Shown here one piece after another: positions 20,450 through 33,989 of a DNA stretch of 64,000 bases (position 1 is its first letter; every line of letters starts with the position of its first letter). Source of the stretch: Anisus vortex (lineage: Eukaryota; Mollusca; Gastropoda; Planorbidae); NCBI GenBank assembly GCA_949126835.1, contig OX421498.1:28935081-28999080 (forward strand), written 5' to 3'. The translations under genes were made by a program, and so were the position numbers. The notes under the pieces were generated by a model that saw only the letters and a program-made list of their open reading frames with translations, had not been told where the DNA came from and searched no databases.

Positions 20450-23179
20450 GGGGCGTCAAAATCATTTTCGTGCTTCAGTGGCCTATCAGGGCCACCTTAG
20501 TCTTAAACTGGCCCACTCTGTGACAATATGACTGCATGTAACATGTCAGAATTAACCCCAGGCGTCATTCGCTGTCTGAGCCATAATTCCACAGGATCTA
20601 ATGGAGAATCGTTGTTCGTTTCAATATTTAAAACAAACAAAAAAGTTAAAGACGACGTTTAACTAGGATGAATAACAACTATAGTGGTCGATATTGGAAG
20701 CATGGAAGCTAAGGCTCATTAATATTATTTATTGACAATAAACTACTTTTAACAGACACACTCACACAATTTTAAATACTCGAAATATTATAAACTAAAA
20801 TTGCAAGTGCAAGCCATTTTTTTAAGCAGTGCAGTGGGTTAAAGTTCAACGAACGCAATCAATTATTGTACCTATTATTTGATCATGGAACTTGTAAAGC
20901 AGTCTATCTGTAAGCTCGGCACACGGGGCGTGGGGAGTTTAGCTAGCAGGATGCCCTTTCCTCATTTAAAAAGAATGACATTAATTATATTTTGTTAATA
21001 TATTGGTAAAGACAAGACGTCATAAAATTTAAAACGTAAAAAAGGAACAATGAAAAATATAAATGAAAATGTAAAATAAGACACACCGGGAAAAAATATA
21101 AATGAAAATGTAAATTAAGACTCACCGGGAAAAAATATAAATGAAAATGTAAATTATGACTCACCGGGAAAAAATAAATGAAAATGTAAATTAAGATTCA
21201 CCGGAACAAAATATAAATGAAAATGTAAATTAAGACTCACTGGGAAAAAATATAAGTGAAAATGTAAATTAAGACTCACCGGGAAAAAAATGAAAATGTA
21301 AATAAACACTCTCCGGGAAAAATTGCAAATGACAAATTTTTTTGTGAATTTCACGACAAAAAGTAAACTTAAATGTCTTTTTTTTTTATATAAAAAAACT
21401 TTGCCAAAAATATTCCGTTAACTAACAAAACATGTCATTTCACAGCAAGCTTTCATTTTCAGTAACAATAACATTTAATTTTCTATCACTAAATTTCTTG
21501 CAATAATGTTCTTTAGTAAGACCTTGGGACTGTATCAGAGCTAGCTGGCACCACCAGTTCACGCGGTTTAACTTTTTTTTACGGAGCTACTGTGACCAAT
21601 CAAATCTATGCGTCTATTATTTATGTCTTTATGACTGCATGCGTTACATAGATAACCCATTGTCGCAGACAGTGGCGTGGACGCTGAAAAGATATTAGGG
21701 TGCAAATTTATATTTTGCTTGGGTAAATTTCGTCCATTTCATTGAATTTGAGTGTGTGTATGTGTGCAATATGCACCATGCTTCACTTAACTTTGTACAT
21801 ATTGTAATCCATTTCTATCATTCAAATAAATAAAAAATCAAACAACACAAAATTAATAATTAAAACTGGCAAATATCGAAGTTTAGATTACAAATATAGA
21901 AATCAGAGACACGAACCATACAATTCATCTCTTTCTCTGTCAATGTTTTCATTGATTTTTTTATTAAGGTTATTTTATTCACCCATAACTCACCCCCACC
22001 ACCCCCTCTCGATCCGGCAAAACACATAGCTTGGCACATAGCCTAAAATTGTTGCATCAGTGGCGCCTCATTGTGGGGAAAAAAAACTGTTATTCTCGTC
22101 CGACATTTGTTTTTCTCTAAACTTACATTGTCCTAATGGTCGACTGTATATCTAGAATATTTTGCGCCCTGAGACGAACCATAAAATTGTCGCCCCTCCT
22201 CCTTCCATCACATTTGTCTAAATGTAACGTTGTAAACCTTTTGTTTTGGGCGCCATAAAATATGTGCCCCTGTCCCTTTCTTTGTTTTTAGCTACGCATC
22301 TGTATTTATACATTTGCTTTGATCCTAGTTGTGAAAAAATGAGTAAGAGTAGACTGTCTTTTGCGCTGACTAATCAGGTGCCAGTTATATAAAGAACGAA
22401 GGGGGGCGGGGGACCCGAGCTTAGCATATTTCGGAGTCTCAAATAACAATATCAAGTCATACAAACAAACAAACAATTTTTATGAACTGGCTTAAGAGAT
22501 AAATTTGAAGAGAAATAATCTTCAATCCCAATGGCTGTTCTTTTAAGCAACTAACGTTCAGTCAAAATTATTCTGAAAGTCTTGTATTACCAAATGGCAC
22601 AGTTCTGTGTGATAGAGCCAGAAATTCATCGTACCACGGTCATAGAGATTACGTTTGTCATGGCTGTACTCCCCCTGGACAAAGCGGTACTTAGTGAGGC
22701 ATAAATATAGAATTTGCTCTATAGTTTATATAATTATTTATTTTTAATTTCAAAGGCAGACTGACCGCAGATTTACAGTGAAGCAGACAGAAAGACAGAT
22801 GGATAGATAGATAGATATATAAATAGATAGATAGAGATATTTATAGCCTATAGACAGATAGCCTACATATAATAAAAAAATTGCAATAATCAAGAAGCTA
22901 CGCCTCTGTATTTTTAAACACAATAGATGATTCATCTGTGCCAAATTTACAGTAGTATTTTAAATTAACGATTTCGTGTGCTAATTTATATAGGTCAGCT
23001 TCCTAAAACAGTGTTTTTTTGCAGTGTCACATTCGCCACAAGACAATGTAAATTTGTCAACTGCACTTTAGTTATTGTAGAGCAAAATATAGGTAGCCGT
23101 ATGTCAATGATGTTAACCTGAAAATAGATACTAACAAACATGAATTAAAAGTCTTTGAGTCACGTGACACAGAGTACCG
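20450..23179. other. Non-coding DNA
   Basis: No gene is supported. It contains the minisatellite at 21045-21345 and a short GATA/ATAG tract near 22797-22860. Remnants with cgccctgagacgaacc and gggcgccataaaat (about 22160-22270) resemble a decayed mobile element. Otherwise it is AT-rich DNA. Confidence 0.45.
21045..21345. repeat. Minisatellite, about 39-bp period, 7 copies
   Basis: The unit contains aaatgaaaatgtaaattaag followed by actcaccggg and an A run. Copies vary by deletion of the tataaat part. Confidence 0.9.
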
Positions 23180-23400
23180 GTTTGACAGTTTCATAGCACA
23201 TAACACCCGGGGGATTTTGTGTGGTCATCCCATTGCCCGGGTCGCCTTTACTTTACCCGCAACGGATGTCGGCTGCCCATGAGAATCAGTGACGCCCGTT
23301 CTAAGCCACGGCGCCTAAAATGTTCCGGTCATACCATGATTCAACTGGAGACCCACGGAACAATATTCTAACGCTCTTTTGGTATGTCCCTTTAACCAAA
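23180..23400 (-). mobile_element. Degenerate SINE family 1 copy
   Basis: Weak matches to the SINE body in order: cacccgggggattttgtgtgg, cgcctttactttacccgcaa, cccatgagaatcagtgac. Heavily mutated, so boundaries are approximate. Confidence 0.5.
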
Positions 23401-23889
23401 ACCTAAACCAAAACCTACCAAAAAAAGAAATAAACATTCCCGTCCAAACAGAAACAAAATACAATAAGAAAACTTCTAAACAGTCGTTTTTTTATTGTTT
23501 AGAAAATGAAGGCTATGATGAATATAACGTATTGTTTAGTAACAGTGAGTAAAACACAACTATGCACAAAATGATGAACTACATGCCTACAAAATAAAAT
23601 GGGGGATCTTAATGAAACAACGTAGGCCTTGTACATGTACTATTGTTGTTCAAAGTTATATTATGGTGCTGACATGTTGTTTGTTTTGGAGACTTCTGGA
23701 AAATGGAAAGGTACGAAATCGTTGTAATAATGGCCGTAATAAGAGAGGGGAGGGGGGAGGGTACAAATTAAGGACATCTGTTAATCTCGAATATGGTGCA
23801 TGGGTTTACCATTGTTATTCTACAAACGCTAAACCGTACAATGTGTGGGTGAAATAATTGTTTAAAGCTATTGAAGCTGTCGTTAAAAT

Positions 23890-24110
23890 GTGACTAGTTT
23901 GTTCCGTGGTATATTTTCTGGCGCCCGGTACGTGAGAGTCTATCTAGAGCTCACGGCTACCTGACATTTTTTAGGCAAAACTATAGGTTCATGAGCAGTG
24001 TGCAGGCCAGGCAATCATCTTGTATGCGGTGTCCATGATGATTGTTTTTATATCATCTATTAAACTTGTGAACGCTGCTTCATGGGCCTTATGGGTCTAT
24101 CTAGTCCGCC
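23890..24110 (+). mobile_element. Degenerate SINE family 1 copy
   Basis: The 3' part resembles the SINE tail (cttgtgaacgctgcttcatg, then gtctatctagtccgccgg) and the centre retains cacggctacctgac. An old, decayed copy. Confidence 0.45.
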
Positions 24111-24362
24111 GGTAACACATTTTATAAAAATGCAGGATACATTTCAATAAATGAGTTTAAATAATTAAGTACCCAATATTTATATTAGTCTTTGTGGGTC
24201 CCATTGGAGCGCAATACAGCAACAAAACTCCGCCATGTCTCCCTGTCTGTCTTGATACCCTGGGTAATATGTCTCTCTATCCCAAACTCAATATCCTGTT
24301 TCTTAATTATGTCTATCCCAAGCAAGTCTCTAGATCCCGGGCCTATGTGTCCATATCCTGAG

Positions 24363-24632
24363 TAAAAATGTAAAGTACCCGTCGGACCGAATTGATCCAG
24401 AGCAGCGTTCACCAGTTTCTGTGACCACGGCATACTAGGTGATTGTGTAGGCCAGTACTTTGCACAGCCGCCATTACTTAATTTTAACTAAGGCCAGATA
24501 CCCATCAGAATTGGGTAGGCTCAGGGACACTCTCCAGACCCGGGAAAAAAATCCTAGCCTACACCAGGACTCGAACCCTGGACCTTGGCTAAGACAGCTG
24601 AACGCGCTGCCGCACGTCCACCGTGTCCCCTT
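24363..24632 (-). mobile_element. SINE family 1, minus-strand copy with 11-bp target duplication
   Basis: Complete element: head at right (ggacgtgcggcagcgcgttc on minus), B box ggttcgagtcc, and a body shared with the other copies. It is flanked by catatcctgag at 24352-24362 and 24633-24643. Confidence 0.88.
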
Positions 24633-24643
24633 CATATCCTGAG

Positions 24644-25789
24644 CGAGCCAACTAATGTCATGTGACGTGGTGTTCAATGCCTTCACTTCTCCCAACGCTG
24701 GCACTTCTGTATGTGTCCAATGGTTACCTTTTTTTTACATGTATTTTATAAGTCTGAATAATTGACTTACCAGCTTGTCATTGAAGTTCTTAGTTTGAGT
24801 TTTCAGTACGCAAACAACTTTATGGGTCGTAGTAAAAAAATAAATAATTGAGAACATGAAAATACAAAGTTAGTTATTTGTTGGAATATAAATTTTAAAT
24901 AGACTATTATAAGAACGCGAACCGCTTTTGTCTTTTTGGTGATGATCGAATGGTTATTTATATTATATCAGATCTATCAATGCTATTACATTTAGCATGC
25001 TCAGTGCGCTCTTGATATAAATCTCAATTTCAGATGTAGGGCTAGGTAAGGCACGCAAACACTATTTAAAGATAAAGATTTTCAAACTCTTTGTAAAAGA
25101 ATCTTTTGTCTCAATCTCTCATTGTCTGTGGCAAATTGTTCCATATAGAACTGCCATAAATTTAAAGGAACATCGCACTCCAAAGGACTTCTTTTTGTGT
25201 CCATCCACACTGGGGTTTCTCATGAATGACTGTGATGAGGAAGGCAGTACCTTTAATGGCGCGTTCTTTGGCGTGCTTTCTTGAAGGTAGGAAGGTGCAG
25301 TGCCTTATATATATATACATCCATGGGTAAGGGACATAATTTTGTTGAACTGAAGTGATAAAACATTGCTTCTTTATCCGTGACACGATAATGCAAGTTC
25401 TGTACCCTCTGGGGTCTCTGCTGCTGGTTTTGGGGCAGAACTCACGGGCAACTGTTACACAGCTTCCCTTCCCTTTGAAATCCTGGATACTCCACTGGCC
25501 ACAAATAGTAGTCAACCGTCACACTGTCTTTACATGTTGACAAACCCATTTGATGTCACTCTAATTTTGTAGTTATTGAACGTGGCTCAGGCCTTTGTGT
25601 TTATCTCGGTTAATATATTAGAAGATAAGTCATGCTCGCTGTCAATTTCTATCTCTCTCACTCTCACATCCATCTCTCTTTCTCTCTCTCTTACTATCTC
25701 TCTCTTACTTTCTCTCTCTTTATCTCTCTCTTTCTTTCTTTGTCTAAATATAAATGCATGCAGATTATAAAATATCAGTCATACAACTC

Positions 25790-25824
<35 letters not shown>

Positions 25825-26890
25825 TCATCGACAACGCGTCTATATGTCAGGTTTAAGCTGGATAGAATTACGGAAAAGGGGTCAAATAGCCTTGTGAAGA
25901 TTTAGTCATAAAGGAAACAAAAAGTGTAGTTAATATAAAGGATTTTAACTGAAAAGAAAAAAAGTAACAAGCAAACACATACAGTCTACTAAAACTATAA
26001 TATTGTCTACTACAGTTCGTGACTATTTTTCGCTGGTTATAACAAAACCAAAATGTCGCCTCCCTCCCCCCCCCCCCCTCATTCTCATCCGTTTTACTGT
26101 GCTAATGATTAGAATATAGACGTTACAGACTCATCCACTACCTAGAATACATTTTGCTAACACCCACGTTTCTAATAATATTGCAACCTCTTTCTACACA
26201 CTGGATTCTAAGCTTAGGACTGCACTCTGCATTAGACAAAGACAACATTTATTTTGGGAAAATATCGAAGTAGATTCAAGACACTGTGTGTTCGTACAGT
26301 TGCAAACTATTACGTGTGGATTTATTTTTTTTAGTTTTTAGATCCTTGGTCTAGTTAAGTTTTACTTTATAAACTTGATAACATGGATAGAAGCGCTAAG
26401 CAAATTACCATTATTATTATTATTACTTATACTTAGACCTATTGTAAAGAATCTATTTGGAACTTTTCAAAAAATGTCATGATCGAGAGTAGGATGACAT
26501 TGACATGTGTGACTGTTGAATAATGGTATATGAATCATCATTAAAGTTAATAATAATATTTTAAAAAGTGTATTTATATTGCGCTGCCAATAAACATGTT
26601 GTAAGCTGAAGGCGCAACACCAAGCAACAAAAACCCATACATAGAGCTAACCAGAAAAGGGATATAACTCTTTTGGCTAGATAAGTCTAGTAAAAAAAAG
26701 TTATTTTATTAGGCTACACAAAAATTTACCAAAAATATAACAGCGTTATAGGCAGCAAATAGCTAGGCAGCAAATAGCTGGGCCAGATGCTAAAATAAGG
26801 CGACCATCTCATGGAATGAACTAATGCCTCCACCCCTTAAGTATCTCACACTTTTTAAATGTAAAAATTATATAACTTAACCAATATGTA
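24644..26890. other. Non-coding DNA with simple repeats
   Basis: No gene is supported. It includes a CT-rich microsatellite (25644-25745), a 28-nt poly-A run (25793-25820), C runs near 26065, and a ttatattgcgctgccaataa remnant near 26574 of a common dispersed repeat. Confidence 0.45.
25644..25745. repeat. (CT)n-rich microsatellite
   Basis: Imperfect tctctc tract with interspersed a and t. Open frames across it are artefacts. Confidence 0.9.
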
Positions 26891-26898
26891 GTCTATAT

Positions 26899-27108
26899 CA
26901 GGGGTAGGCAACCTATGACACGCAGAGCCAGACTTGGCACGCAGAGCAATTTTCAATGGCATGCGAAAGATCACACAAAAAAAGGCCATTCAAGTATTTT
27001 CTACACAAAAATGAGTGCTAGTACGGGATAAAGTTTAAGCTGTTGGCACGCTAAATAAATTAGAAATCCTACTTTGGCACACTATTATCAAAAGGTTGCC
27101 GACCCATG
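26899..27108. mobile_element. Short hAT-like MITE, 210 bp
   Basis: The ends caggggtaggcaacct and aggttgccgacccatg form inverted repeats. Flanks gtctatat (26891-26898) and gtctatac (27109-27116) are an 8-bp target duplication with one mismatch. Copies or fragments occur at 33305-33530 and 16810-16880. Confidence 0.82.
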
Positions 27109-27229
27109 GTCTATACAGGAGTAGGCAATTTGTTGAGTAGACTTGGCTCGTTACATTGATGGAGTGGTTAAAATAAGTGGTAGCTATCGTAAGACACCAA
27201 CGGATCCTGTTAGTACGGTACGGACTGAC

Positions 27230-27352
27230 AACTACCGGTAGACGACCCGGGGTATCACACCGCCGCCGACCACCAATCCCTGCAACCCTGCATGATGTTT
27301 TGGGCTAAGGGCGTTATATCTGCTTTCTAGAAATAATGTCTGTAACTTATAA
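27230..27352 (+). mobile_element. SINE family 2, 5'-truncated copy
   Basis: It retains the 3' half: gaccaccaatccctgcaacc, ctgcatgatgttttgggct, then tttctagaaataatgtctgt and an ending in acttataaaa. It aligns with 55530-55612. Confidence 0.65.
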
Positions 27353-27729
27353 AACATTATATTGCTATTTTAATACAGATGAATGATTGCAAATTTCTAT
27401 CCAAAAGTTTTTTTTTTCATGTAAGTATAGACTACATTTTTAAAGTTTCAGGTAGGAAGGTCTGAGCCTTTATCCTATCGTCATAGAGGAAATTGAGTGA
27501 AATTCACATTCTCTAACTTCACATGCTATAGGTCAGCTTTCATTTATTTTTCGTGTTCAGTTGTAATTTTTTGTTTCATGACAACTGAGAATTGTTGTGA
27601 TCTTTTTTTCTTTCGGCTCCCGTTTAATACAGTTCATGGATTAAAAATAGGTTGACCAAAGTGAAAGGAATTTAAGAAAATGGACATCAGAGAATAGTTC
27701 GTGCAGATCTGGTTTTACTTACGTATGTT

Positions 27730-28165
27730 ACCCCTATCATGGCATACCCCGTTAACAACGGCGCTCCAGCAATCCCGGTCCTGAGCGAGTCTTTCCGACT
27801 AATTCCAAGAGTGACCTGTTCTTTTGACGTCAGCATCCAGGTCTAGGTGTCAGCTGTTACAGGGTCGTCCTCTTTCCCTCTTCCCTCTGTGGTTCTATGA
27901 GAGAGACTGTCTGGTGGTGTTAGAGCGGGTTCTCTGAGTGTGTGCCCTAACCATCTCCATCGTCTTTGCATGATCTCCAGATAGGCTGCTTGTTGACTCG
28001 TGCGACCCCAGAGCACATCGTTGCTGATGATGTCGGTCCAATGTATCTGCAGAATCCTCCTGAGACATGAATTTATTAAAGTCTGGATTTTCTTGGTGTT
28101 AGTAGTTGTGGTCCTCCTTGTTTCAGCGGCATAAAAGTTAGCAATTTTTAAATTTGGCATACTAT
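27730..28165 (-). mobile_element. RTE-like LINE fragment (reverse transcriptase C-terminus)
   Basis: The minus-strand frame contains [20 protein letters not shown] and [16 protein letters not shown]. These correspond position by position to NNCLRRILGIHWPDRISNLQ and LQRRWRWIGHAIH in the LINE at 56470-57530. It is 5'-truncated with frame disruptions after the LREPA motif. Defective. Confidence 0.82.
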
Positions 28166-31100
28166 TCTTGAAACTAAATACCCTCGGGCATTTGATAGGG
28201 TCACGGGAAAAGTTTATCAGTCATTTTGAAAATCAATAGTTCAAACTAATTACGGATTTATATGATCGCTTAGTATCCGTAAATTTAAATGAAAATTCTC
28301 AATATCTATATTTAAAACACGCGTGTTGTTTGAAATGGCATGTAACAGGCCAGCTTGAGAATATTTTAAAACTTATTTCAATGTTTAGTTGATATTAGAT
28401 GTAAACATAGCCCACAGATACTTGATATTTTACCAGGAAATTGACCCTAAATTATTTAACTCTAAAACAACGACCTTTTTTTTACCTACTTTATTTGAAC
28501 CATTTATTTACAATTAATTTCTAGGTCATCTATATGAACATAAAATATTTTATCAGAAAAAAAGCTAATTATTCTACTCTTCTGTTGTATTTTTTTTTAT
28601 AGAAAAAAAACTAATAATGTGACGTACCAGATAGTACTAGGGCATATAGGGTTAAAAAAAAACGTCAGTAGCACAACTATGATAAGATTTTTTTTGACGT
28701 TCAAAACAACCCGAGTCGACAATTAGTCTACAATCTTTATTGTTACATACCACAATGACATAAATAATTTTAAAACACTTTAATGTTTTGTTAGACATGC
28801 ACTATTTCATTTACTCTACCAAGTAATGTGTTCTTTTGTGCTCTCCCCACAATGTTCTATTATTTATAATGATAAACTATAAATTGCTATAGGCTTACTA
28901 AAGGCTCAAACGTTTAAATTTGTATAATAGTTATATGCTATTGCAGAGATTGTATAAATTTGTTTAAAAAACATAAAATGTTGACCTATTTATTGCACCC
29001 CCTCCCCCCACACACACTCAAACACACAAAAGTATATGCATTACTTGCACAATGTTTAAAGTGAAATGGTTATTGCCAATTAATCAGCTGACATGGTGAA
29101 CAACTAAATAAATATGGAATTAAACATTTGTTATTGCAGCCATTTCCTACTTTAATTTTGACTAACTAATTATTATTACCACAATTAGTATGTTAATAAT
29201 TAGATACCTAAAAATAAAAAATAAATGCCTCAATAATATTATTTATTTATTAATAATGTATTCATTAACAGAACATTTTGCGTTTTTGTGTTTGTATAAA
29301 AGAAGGTCAGTGAGTAAGACTAATTGAAACAATTAGACGAAATAGTGTAGATCTTTATAAAACAAATTGTACACATTTAATTAGTCTCTTAATTAACGCA
29401 ATACAATTTTATATTCAATATAGGCCTAGTGCCTATGTAATTTGTGGAGTAGGCCAATTTCTTTTTTAACAGCGATGGAGTGACCAAATATGTGATAGCC
29501 TAGCTACCGTACGTAAAGTAATATTACCGTGTTCTTTTAATTTAAAAAAAAATAATTAAATTGCTAATTTTTGGTCCAACTACGAAATTTTCTTCATGTC
29601 ATTACGTCTATAGGGCTATGTCTATAGAAGCCAGTACAATGCCCATTCCATTTGTCTTTATACAACTAATTCCAGATACTCATCAGACTCTGTAATACTC
29701 CCCAGAATTAGGTGGAAATGTTGATGATTTTTTATAAGGATTCGAACCCAAGACCTTCAGACAAGTAATCCGAACGCTGCCAAAATACCCCATTTAAAGA
29801 ATATTGTTTGTTTACGGGGGAAAACAAATGTCGCATACGAACCCAACGTGACATTATAGTCTACTTTAAAGTAACAACTACTTAATATTAAAAAAGAATA
29901 GGCCTACTTACTTACACAAAAGCACCTATGGAAAAACAAGAATTCCGCTAGATATCGCAGAATTTATAGGTTTTTTTTTGTGCAGAATTTATAGGGTTTT
30001 TTATGGCAATGCTACTTTATGATTTTTGATCGTAGCATCCTGTTCATTTATGTTTTTTGTACGTTCCGTAAACAGTTTGTGTACACGATAGTAAAGCCAT
30101 TTTTATGTAGGTATTTTCTAAATATTGTTTCGTGAACAAATCTAGAAATACAAACTTTTTATTGCTTTCTTATCAAAACTATTTCTTCGCACAATAAAAC
30201 TCAAGTAGGCGGTAGGCCTACTGACCGTACTGACGACTACATGATCCACTGCTTGCCTCTCCTGCCCTCCACCCCTACCCCTCCACACATCCGTACACCT
30301 TTCTTTCCGAGTATGTGCGCAATGCACGTCACGCCTGACTGGTTTAAATTTCCAATTGGAACATTGTGTTTCTTTCTCTCTCTCTCTTTCTCTCTCTCTC
30401 TCTCCGAGCGATAACAACGCCAGTGGGCACGACGTGTTAACACACGAGTCAAGGTCATTGCCTTTATGCAAGCAAGGGATGCTACCTCCCACCACCACAC
30501 CTCCCATTTCACTTTTTTTTTTTAAAGATGGATTCGACCTCGCAGGATTTTACTTGACCAGATGGGTTAGATAACGTGGCTGGATTTAACTAGCTGTGTC
30601 TGGTCCAGTGACGTCCATAACGAAAATAATATCCTGATGGTTAAAAAAGAAAACAGAAAGAAAAAAAGAATGGGAGAATAGACTACTAGTTACTAGTCAA
30701 GATATAGTAGTAAAGTTAACGAAGTGATCAGCCATTTGTTGTCGTTTTTTTTTAATATTGGGGTAGAGTTGAGTTAGTCAGGGGTTATCTAATAATAGTC
30801 TATGAGTTAGTGTATGAATAGGCCCCCCACTCTCCGTGTTGTCGAGGTTGGGGGGGGGCAACGCCTTTGATAAGATAATATCGTATTCGACGTATTGATA
30901 ATAATATTAATAATAATAAAATGTACCATCCTAGACAATACTTTAGATCCGTTTGATACGGACATAGCAAAGATAAGAGCCACTTTGAATCAGGCTTTAA
31001 TGTCTAGTAAGGCCTTATTATGAGCAATTAAATATCATGTAGCGATCAAATATTAATTTGTTTACAGAATTTCAACCAAACAACTTTGTGTGAGTTATAA

Positions 31101-31539
31101 AACTTATTTGATTATTTTTTTTAAACTTCACCCCCCGATTGCCCTTATATCTAACTTTCTATTTGAATATTTCAACCGACTTCTTCCATGTCCATTGTTA
31201 CTCTTTCTCTCCCTGCAAAATATTATATTTTTTTTCAATCACTTTCTTTAATATTAATTATTAAATTGTTCAGTCGTTGAATATGAGGCTCAAATCGATC
31301 CTTTTATATTCTTTTCTTTAGGCTCCCCATATAAGCTAGAGCCTAACTGTTTTTAACTTTAAATGCATCGTGAATGCGTAAGTCACATGACCAAATGATC
31401 CTAATATGTGTGTAGATGGTTGGTGGTTGTTTTGCTTTGGGGGGAGGGGGTGCAATGTCTGCGTATCTCTACGCTCCACCTTTTTTTTCTTTATCTACGC
31501 ACGCTTTTGGTGCGCAATCCCACTTCTGTACCCATGGCC
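28166..31539. other. Non-coding DNA
   Basis: No gene is supported. It includes a decayed SINE-like stretch at 29640-29795 (ggattcgaacccaagacctt) and a CT microsatellite at 30370-30404. Otherwise it is AT-rich with short G/C runs. Confidence 0.45.
29640..29795 (-). mobile_element. Decayed tRNA-derived SINE
   Basis: It retains the order of SINE family 1 on the minus strand: a B-box-like region (aggattcgaaccc on plus), ccagatactcatcagactct and a pyrimidine spacer. Strongly diverged. Confidence 0.5.
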
Positions 31540-31975
31540 CATGGCGGGCCTCGAAGACTGGCGTCGTGTGTAAACCACCGATCGGGCGAACGCATGGGGG
31601 ACAGCCCCCGCAGCGGGTCCGCGGTTCATTGCACTGCCGAGAGGCCACCGAATCTCGGTGGGGAGGTAGCATCGGACGCTGCAACCCCCTCTCGAAAACC
31701 ACCCGGTGCCTGGATGCCTGTGCCTATAGTATAGGATTTGTGCTACCGGGTGACAATGCAGGAATACGAGCGAGCCACAACGATAATGATCCTTAGGGGA
31801 ACCGCAGTGAACGTCGCTGGCCTGCGGAATCCTTCCCTGTTACACGGCACGCCACGCCTTAGGCGTGTCGTGGGGTGGCTGGAGCTCGGACAGAGTTATG
31901 CTCAAAACCTAAGCGTTACGCCCTGGGCCTGGACACAAGAGCTTCGGCTCGTCCGGGATTCTTGAGAGACTTTTT
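31540..31975 (+). repeat. GC-rich dispersed repeat, copy A
   Basis: A GC-rich island in AT-rich DNA. It shares blocks in the same order with 33990-34425: aaaccaccgat, ggggacagccc, gcctggatgcc/gcgcctggacgtc, cttgtgctaccggg, gcgagccac and aacgat. Several open frames overlap but none has a recognisable domain. Class not identified; it may be the untranslated part of a retrotransposon. Confidence 0.6.
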
Positions 31976-33304
31976 AATTCGGTGGGCAATCCCGATACGC
32001 CATTACATGTAATAAAATTCAAGTTATGTTAAACCAAAATTGAGATTTACAGAAATTAATAATAATGTCAATAGTGTCCCAGTGTAAAATGTTACTATTA
32101 AACTATTACCTAGTAATCATATTGCTGTCGTAACTATATGACTATATGGAAATACGATCACTTTTTGAATGCGAATATCATTTTAAAAGGAATAGGAAAA
32201 AAACGAACGTTTTTGGAAAATATAAAAGCCCAATATATAAAAAGTGAACTGTTACTAAAATAAGCCACCGTGCATGCCTACTGTACAAAATATAAGACTA
32301 TAATAAGACCATTAAAATTGTTTATTAGTTATAAAATCTACAAACTAGCCAACCAGTAAACCGGTTTGCGTTTACAAAACATTTTATACGTAGATTTGAT
32401 CCATTAAATTTTACTGAATGCTATCCATATTTCTAGTTTAGAAACCAAAGAGTAGAGAGCAATAATAATAAGGATGTGCCCATAATATATAATACAGATT
32501 TTTTTTCAGGGAGGAAAATAAAGGCAAAGACCCCTTCACCGCTCCCTTGCAGGCGCTATTGTGTGTGACGCTTAGACTTAACTGAAAAACAAAAGTATTT
32601 AAAAAAAATGAAACCACACTCCAAACAACGAAAAACAAACTTTACGAAACTTACCCTTCTCCTGTCTTCGTTTATTCCGAAATTTAAATTTGAACTTTTT
32701 GGACATGGTCATTTTATTCCCGTGCAAAGATTGATTGCATCAGCCTCCCTACTGATTGTATTCTTTTCTCATAATCCTTTTGCATTTCGAGGATTTTGGA
32801 TTTTATTTTCGGCTACGAAGCCGACGTCACACACTGGCTATGATGTAAACGGCCTGTAGGCCTACACACATACAGATAAACAGAGATGTGTACCGTGTAG
32901 ACACGGAACTTCTGTGTGCGGGTGGGTAGGGGGAGGGAAGGCTGACCCAACGTGTTACGCTACAATAGTTGAATAGCAACTCAAAAATATAATAGTCGCC
33001 GCCCAATGCACCCCCCCCCCCGCCACAAACCTCCAAACACACACAGACCAAGACTAACGTAAGTACATTACGATGGTGTCGACACAGACACCCACTATGC
33101 GCTGTCCGTTTTCCCGACACCCCCTCCCCCACCCCACACTTACAGCTCACGAAAACCAAAATTAAGAGAAAAGGAGTGAAACATTTTTTTTTCGCTTTTT
33201 AGCTCGTGGTAAAACTACGACTGGGCCACAGGTCAAAGGTCACTGACCCATTCAAGGCTGCTGAAGTGTTAGCGAAGAGTGGACGAGAGTTGTTTTTTTT
33301 TTTC

Positions 33305-33530
33305 CCCACCCGGTTTGCCACATCTTGGGAAAGAAAAAGGAATCCACCAGCCAATCAAATTGCATGATCTCGAAGCAATTTTCATTGGCACGCGGTGGAC
33401 CCACAAAAAAGAAATTCAAGTCTCTTCGACAAGAAATTGATTGGTGTCACACGCTGTCTTTTTGGCAGTCGGCACGCTCGATGAATGAGAAATACTATTT
33501 TAGCACTCTATTATCAAAAGGTTGCCGTCT
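33305..33530. mobile_element. MITE copy related to 26899-27108
   Basis: It shares gcaattttcattggcacgcg, the ccacaaaaaagaaattcaag block and the right end attatcaaaaggttgccg with the element at 26899. The left end is degraded and no clear target duplication is visible. Confidence 0.65.
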
Positions 33531-33719
33531 CTGATCTTATATAGATCTAGGTCGGCTTTTCTAGACATCTATGCAACATGTAAACATTTAAATAAATACA
33601 ATTGTACATTATATTTAACAATTTCTGTATTTTAATTGTTCGTAGCCTAAACGAGTCGTGTTCTTATGTTGTGGCCTATGAAATATAGAAGGCCAAAGTG
33701 GATATCTAATCTTATATAA

Positions 33720-33760
33720 TACAGACGCTCCTGCTATAAAGAAGATTATTGCTAATTAGT
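33720..33760 (-). mobile_element. Isolated LINE/SINE 3' tail
   Basis: On the minus strand it reads aataatcttctttatagcag then gagcgtctg, the tail shared by the LINE at 55345 and SINE family 2. A severely truncated insertion. Confidence 0.55.
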
Positions 33761-33989
33761 CAAATGGTAAGGAATTATAGGCCTATGTTCTTATGTTGCT
33801 ATACAGACTCTAGAGCACCCTAGGTGTCGCTACATAAAAGTACAGAAAATTCTAAAGTGACATCTACTAAACAATGTGAATTGAAATTTTAAAAAGATTG
33901 AATCGAATTTCTGCAATTGAAAAAATAAAAATTCATTTCCTCTATATTTTATTTTTTTGAAGTAATGTTGTTTTGGTTTAAGGGCATAC

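Noticed and set aside
22058..22302. Possible hAT element between cagtggcgcctcattg and gctacgcatctg
   Set aside because: The right end pairs only loosely with the left and the flanking 8-mers do not match.
31408..31965. Overlapping GC-rich frames on both strands
   Set aside because: Not conserved in the homologous copy at 33990-34425, and no recognisable domain.
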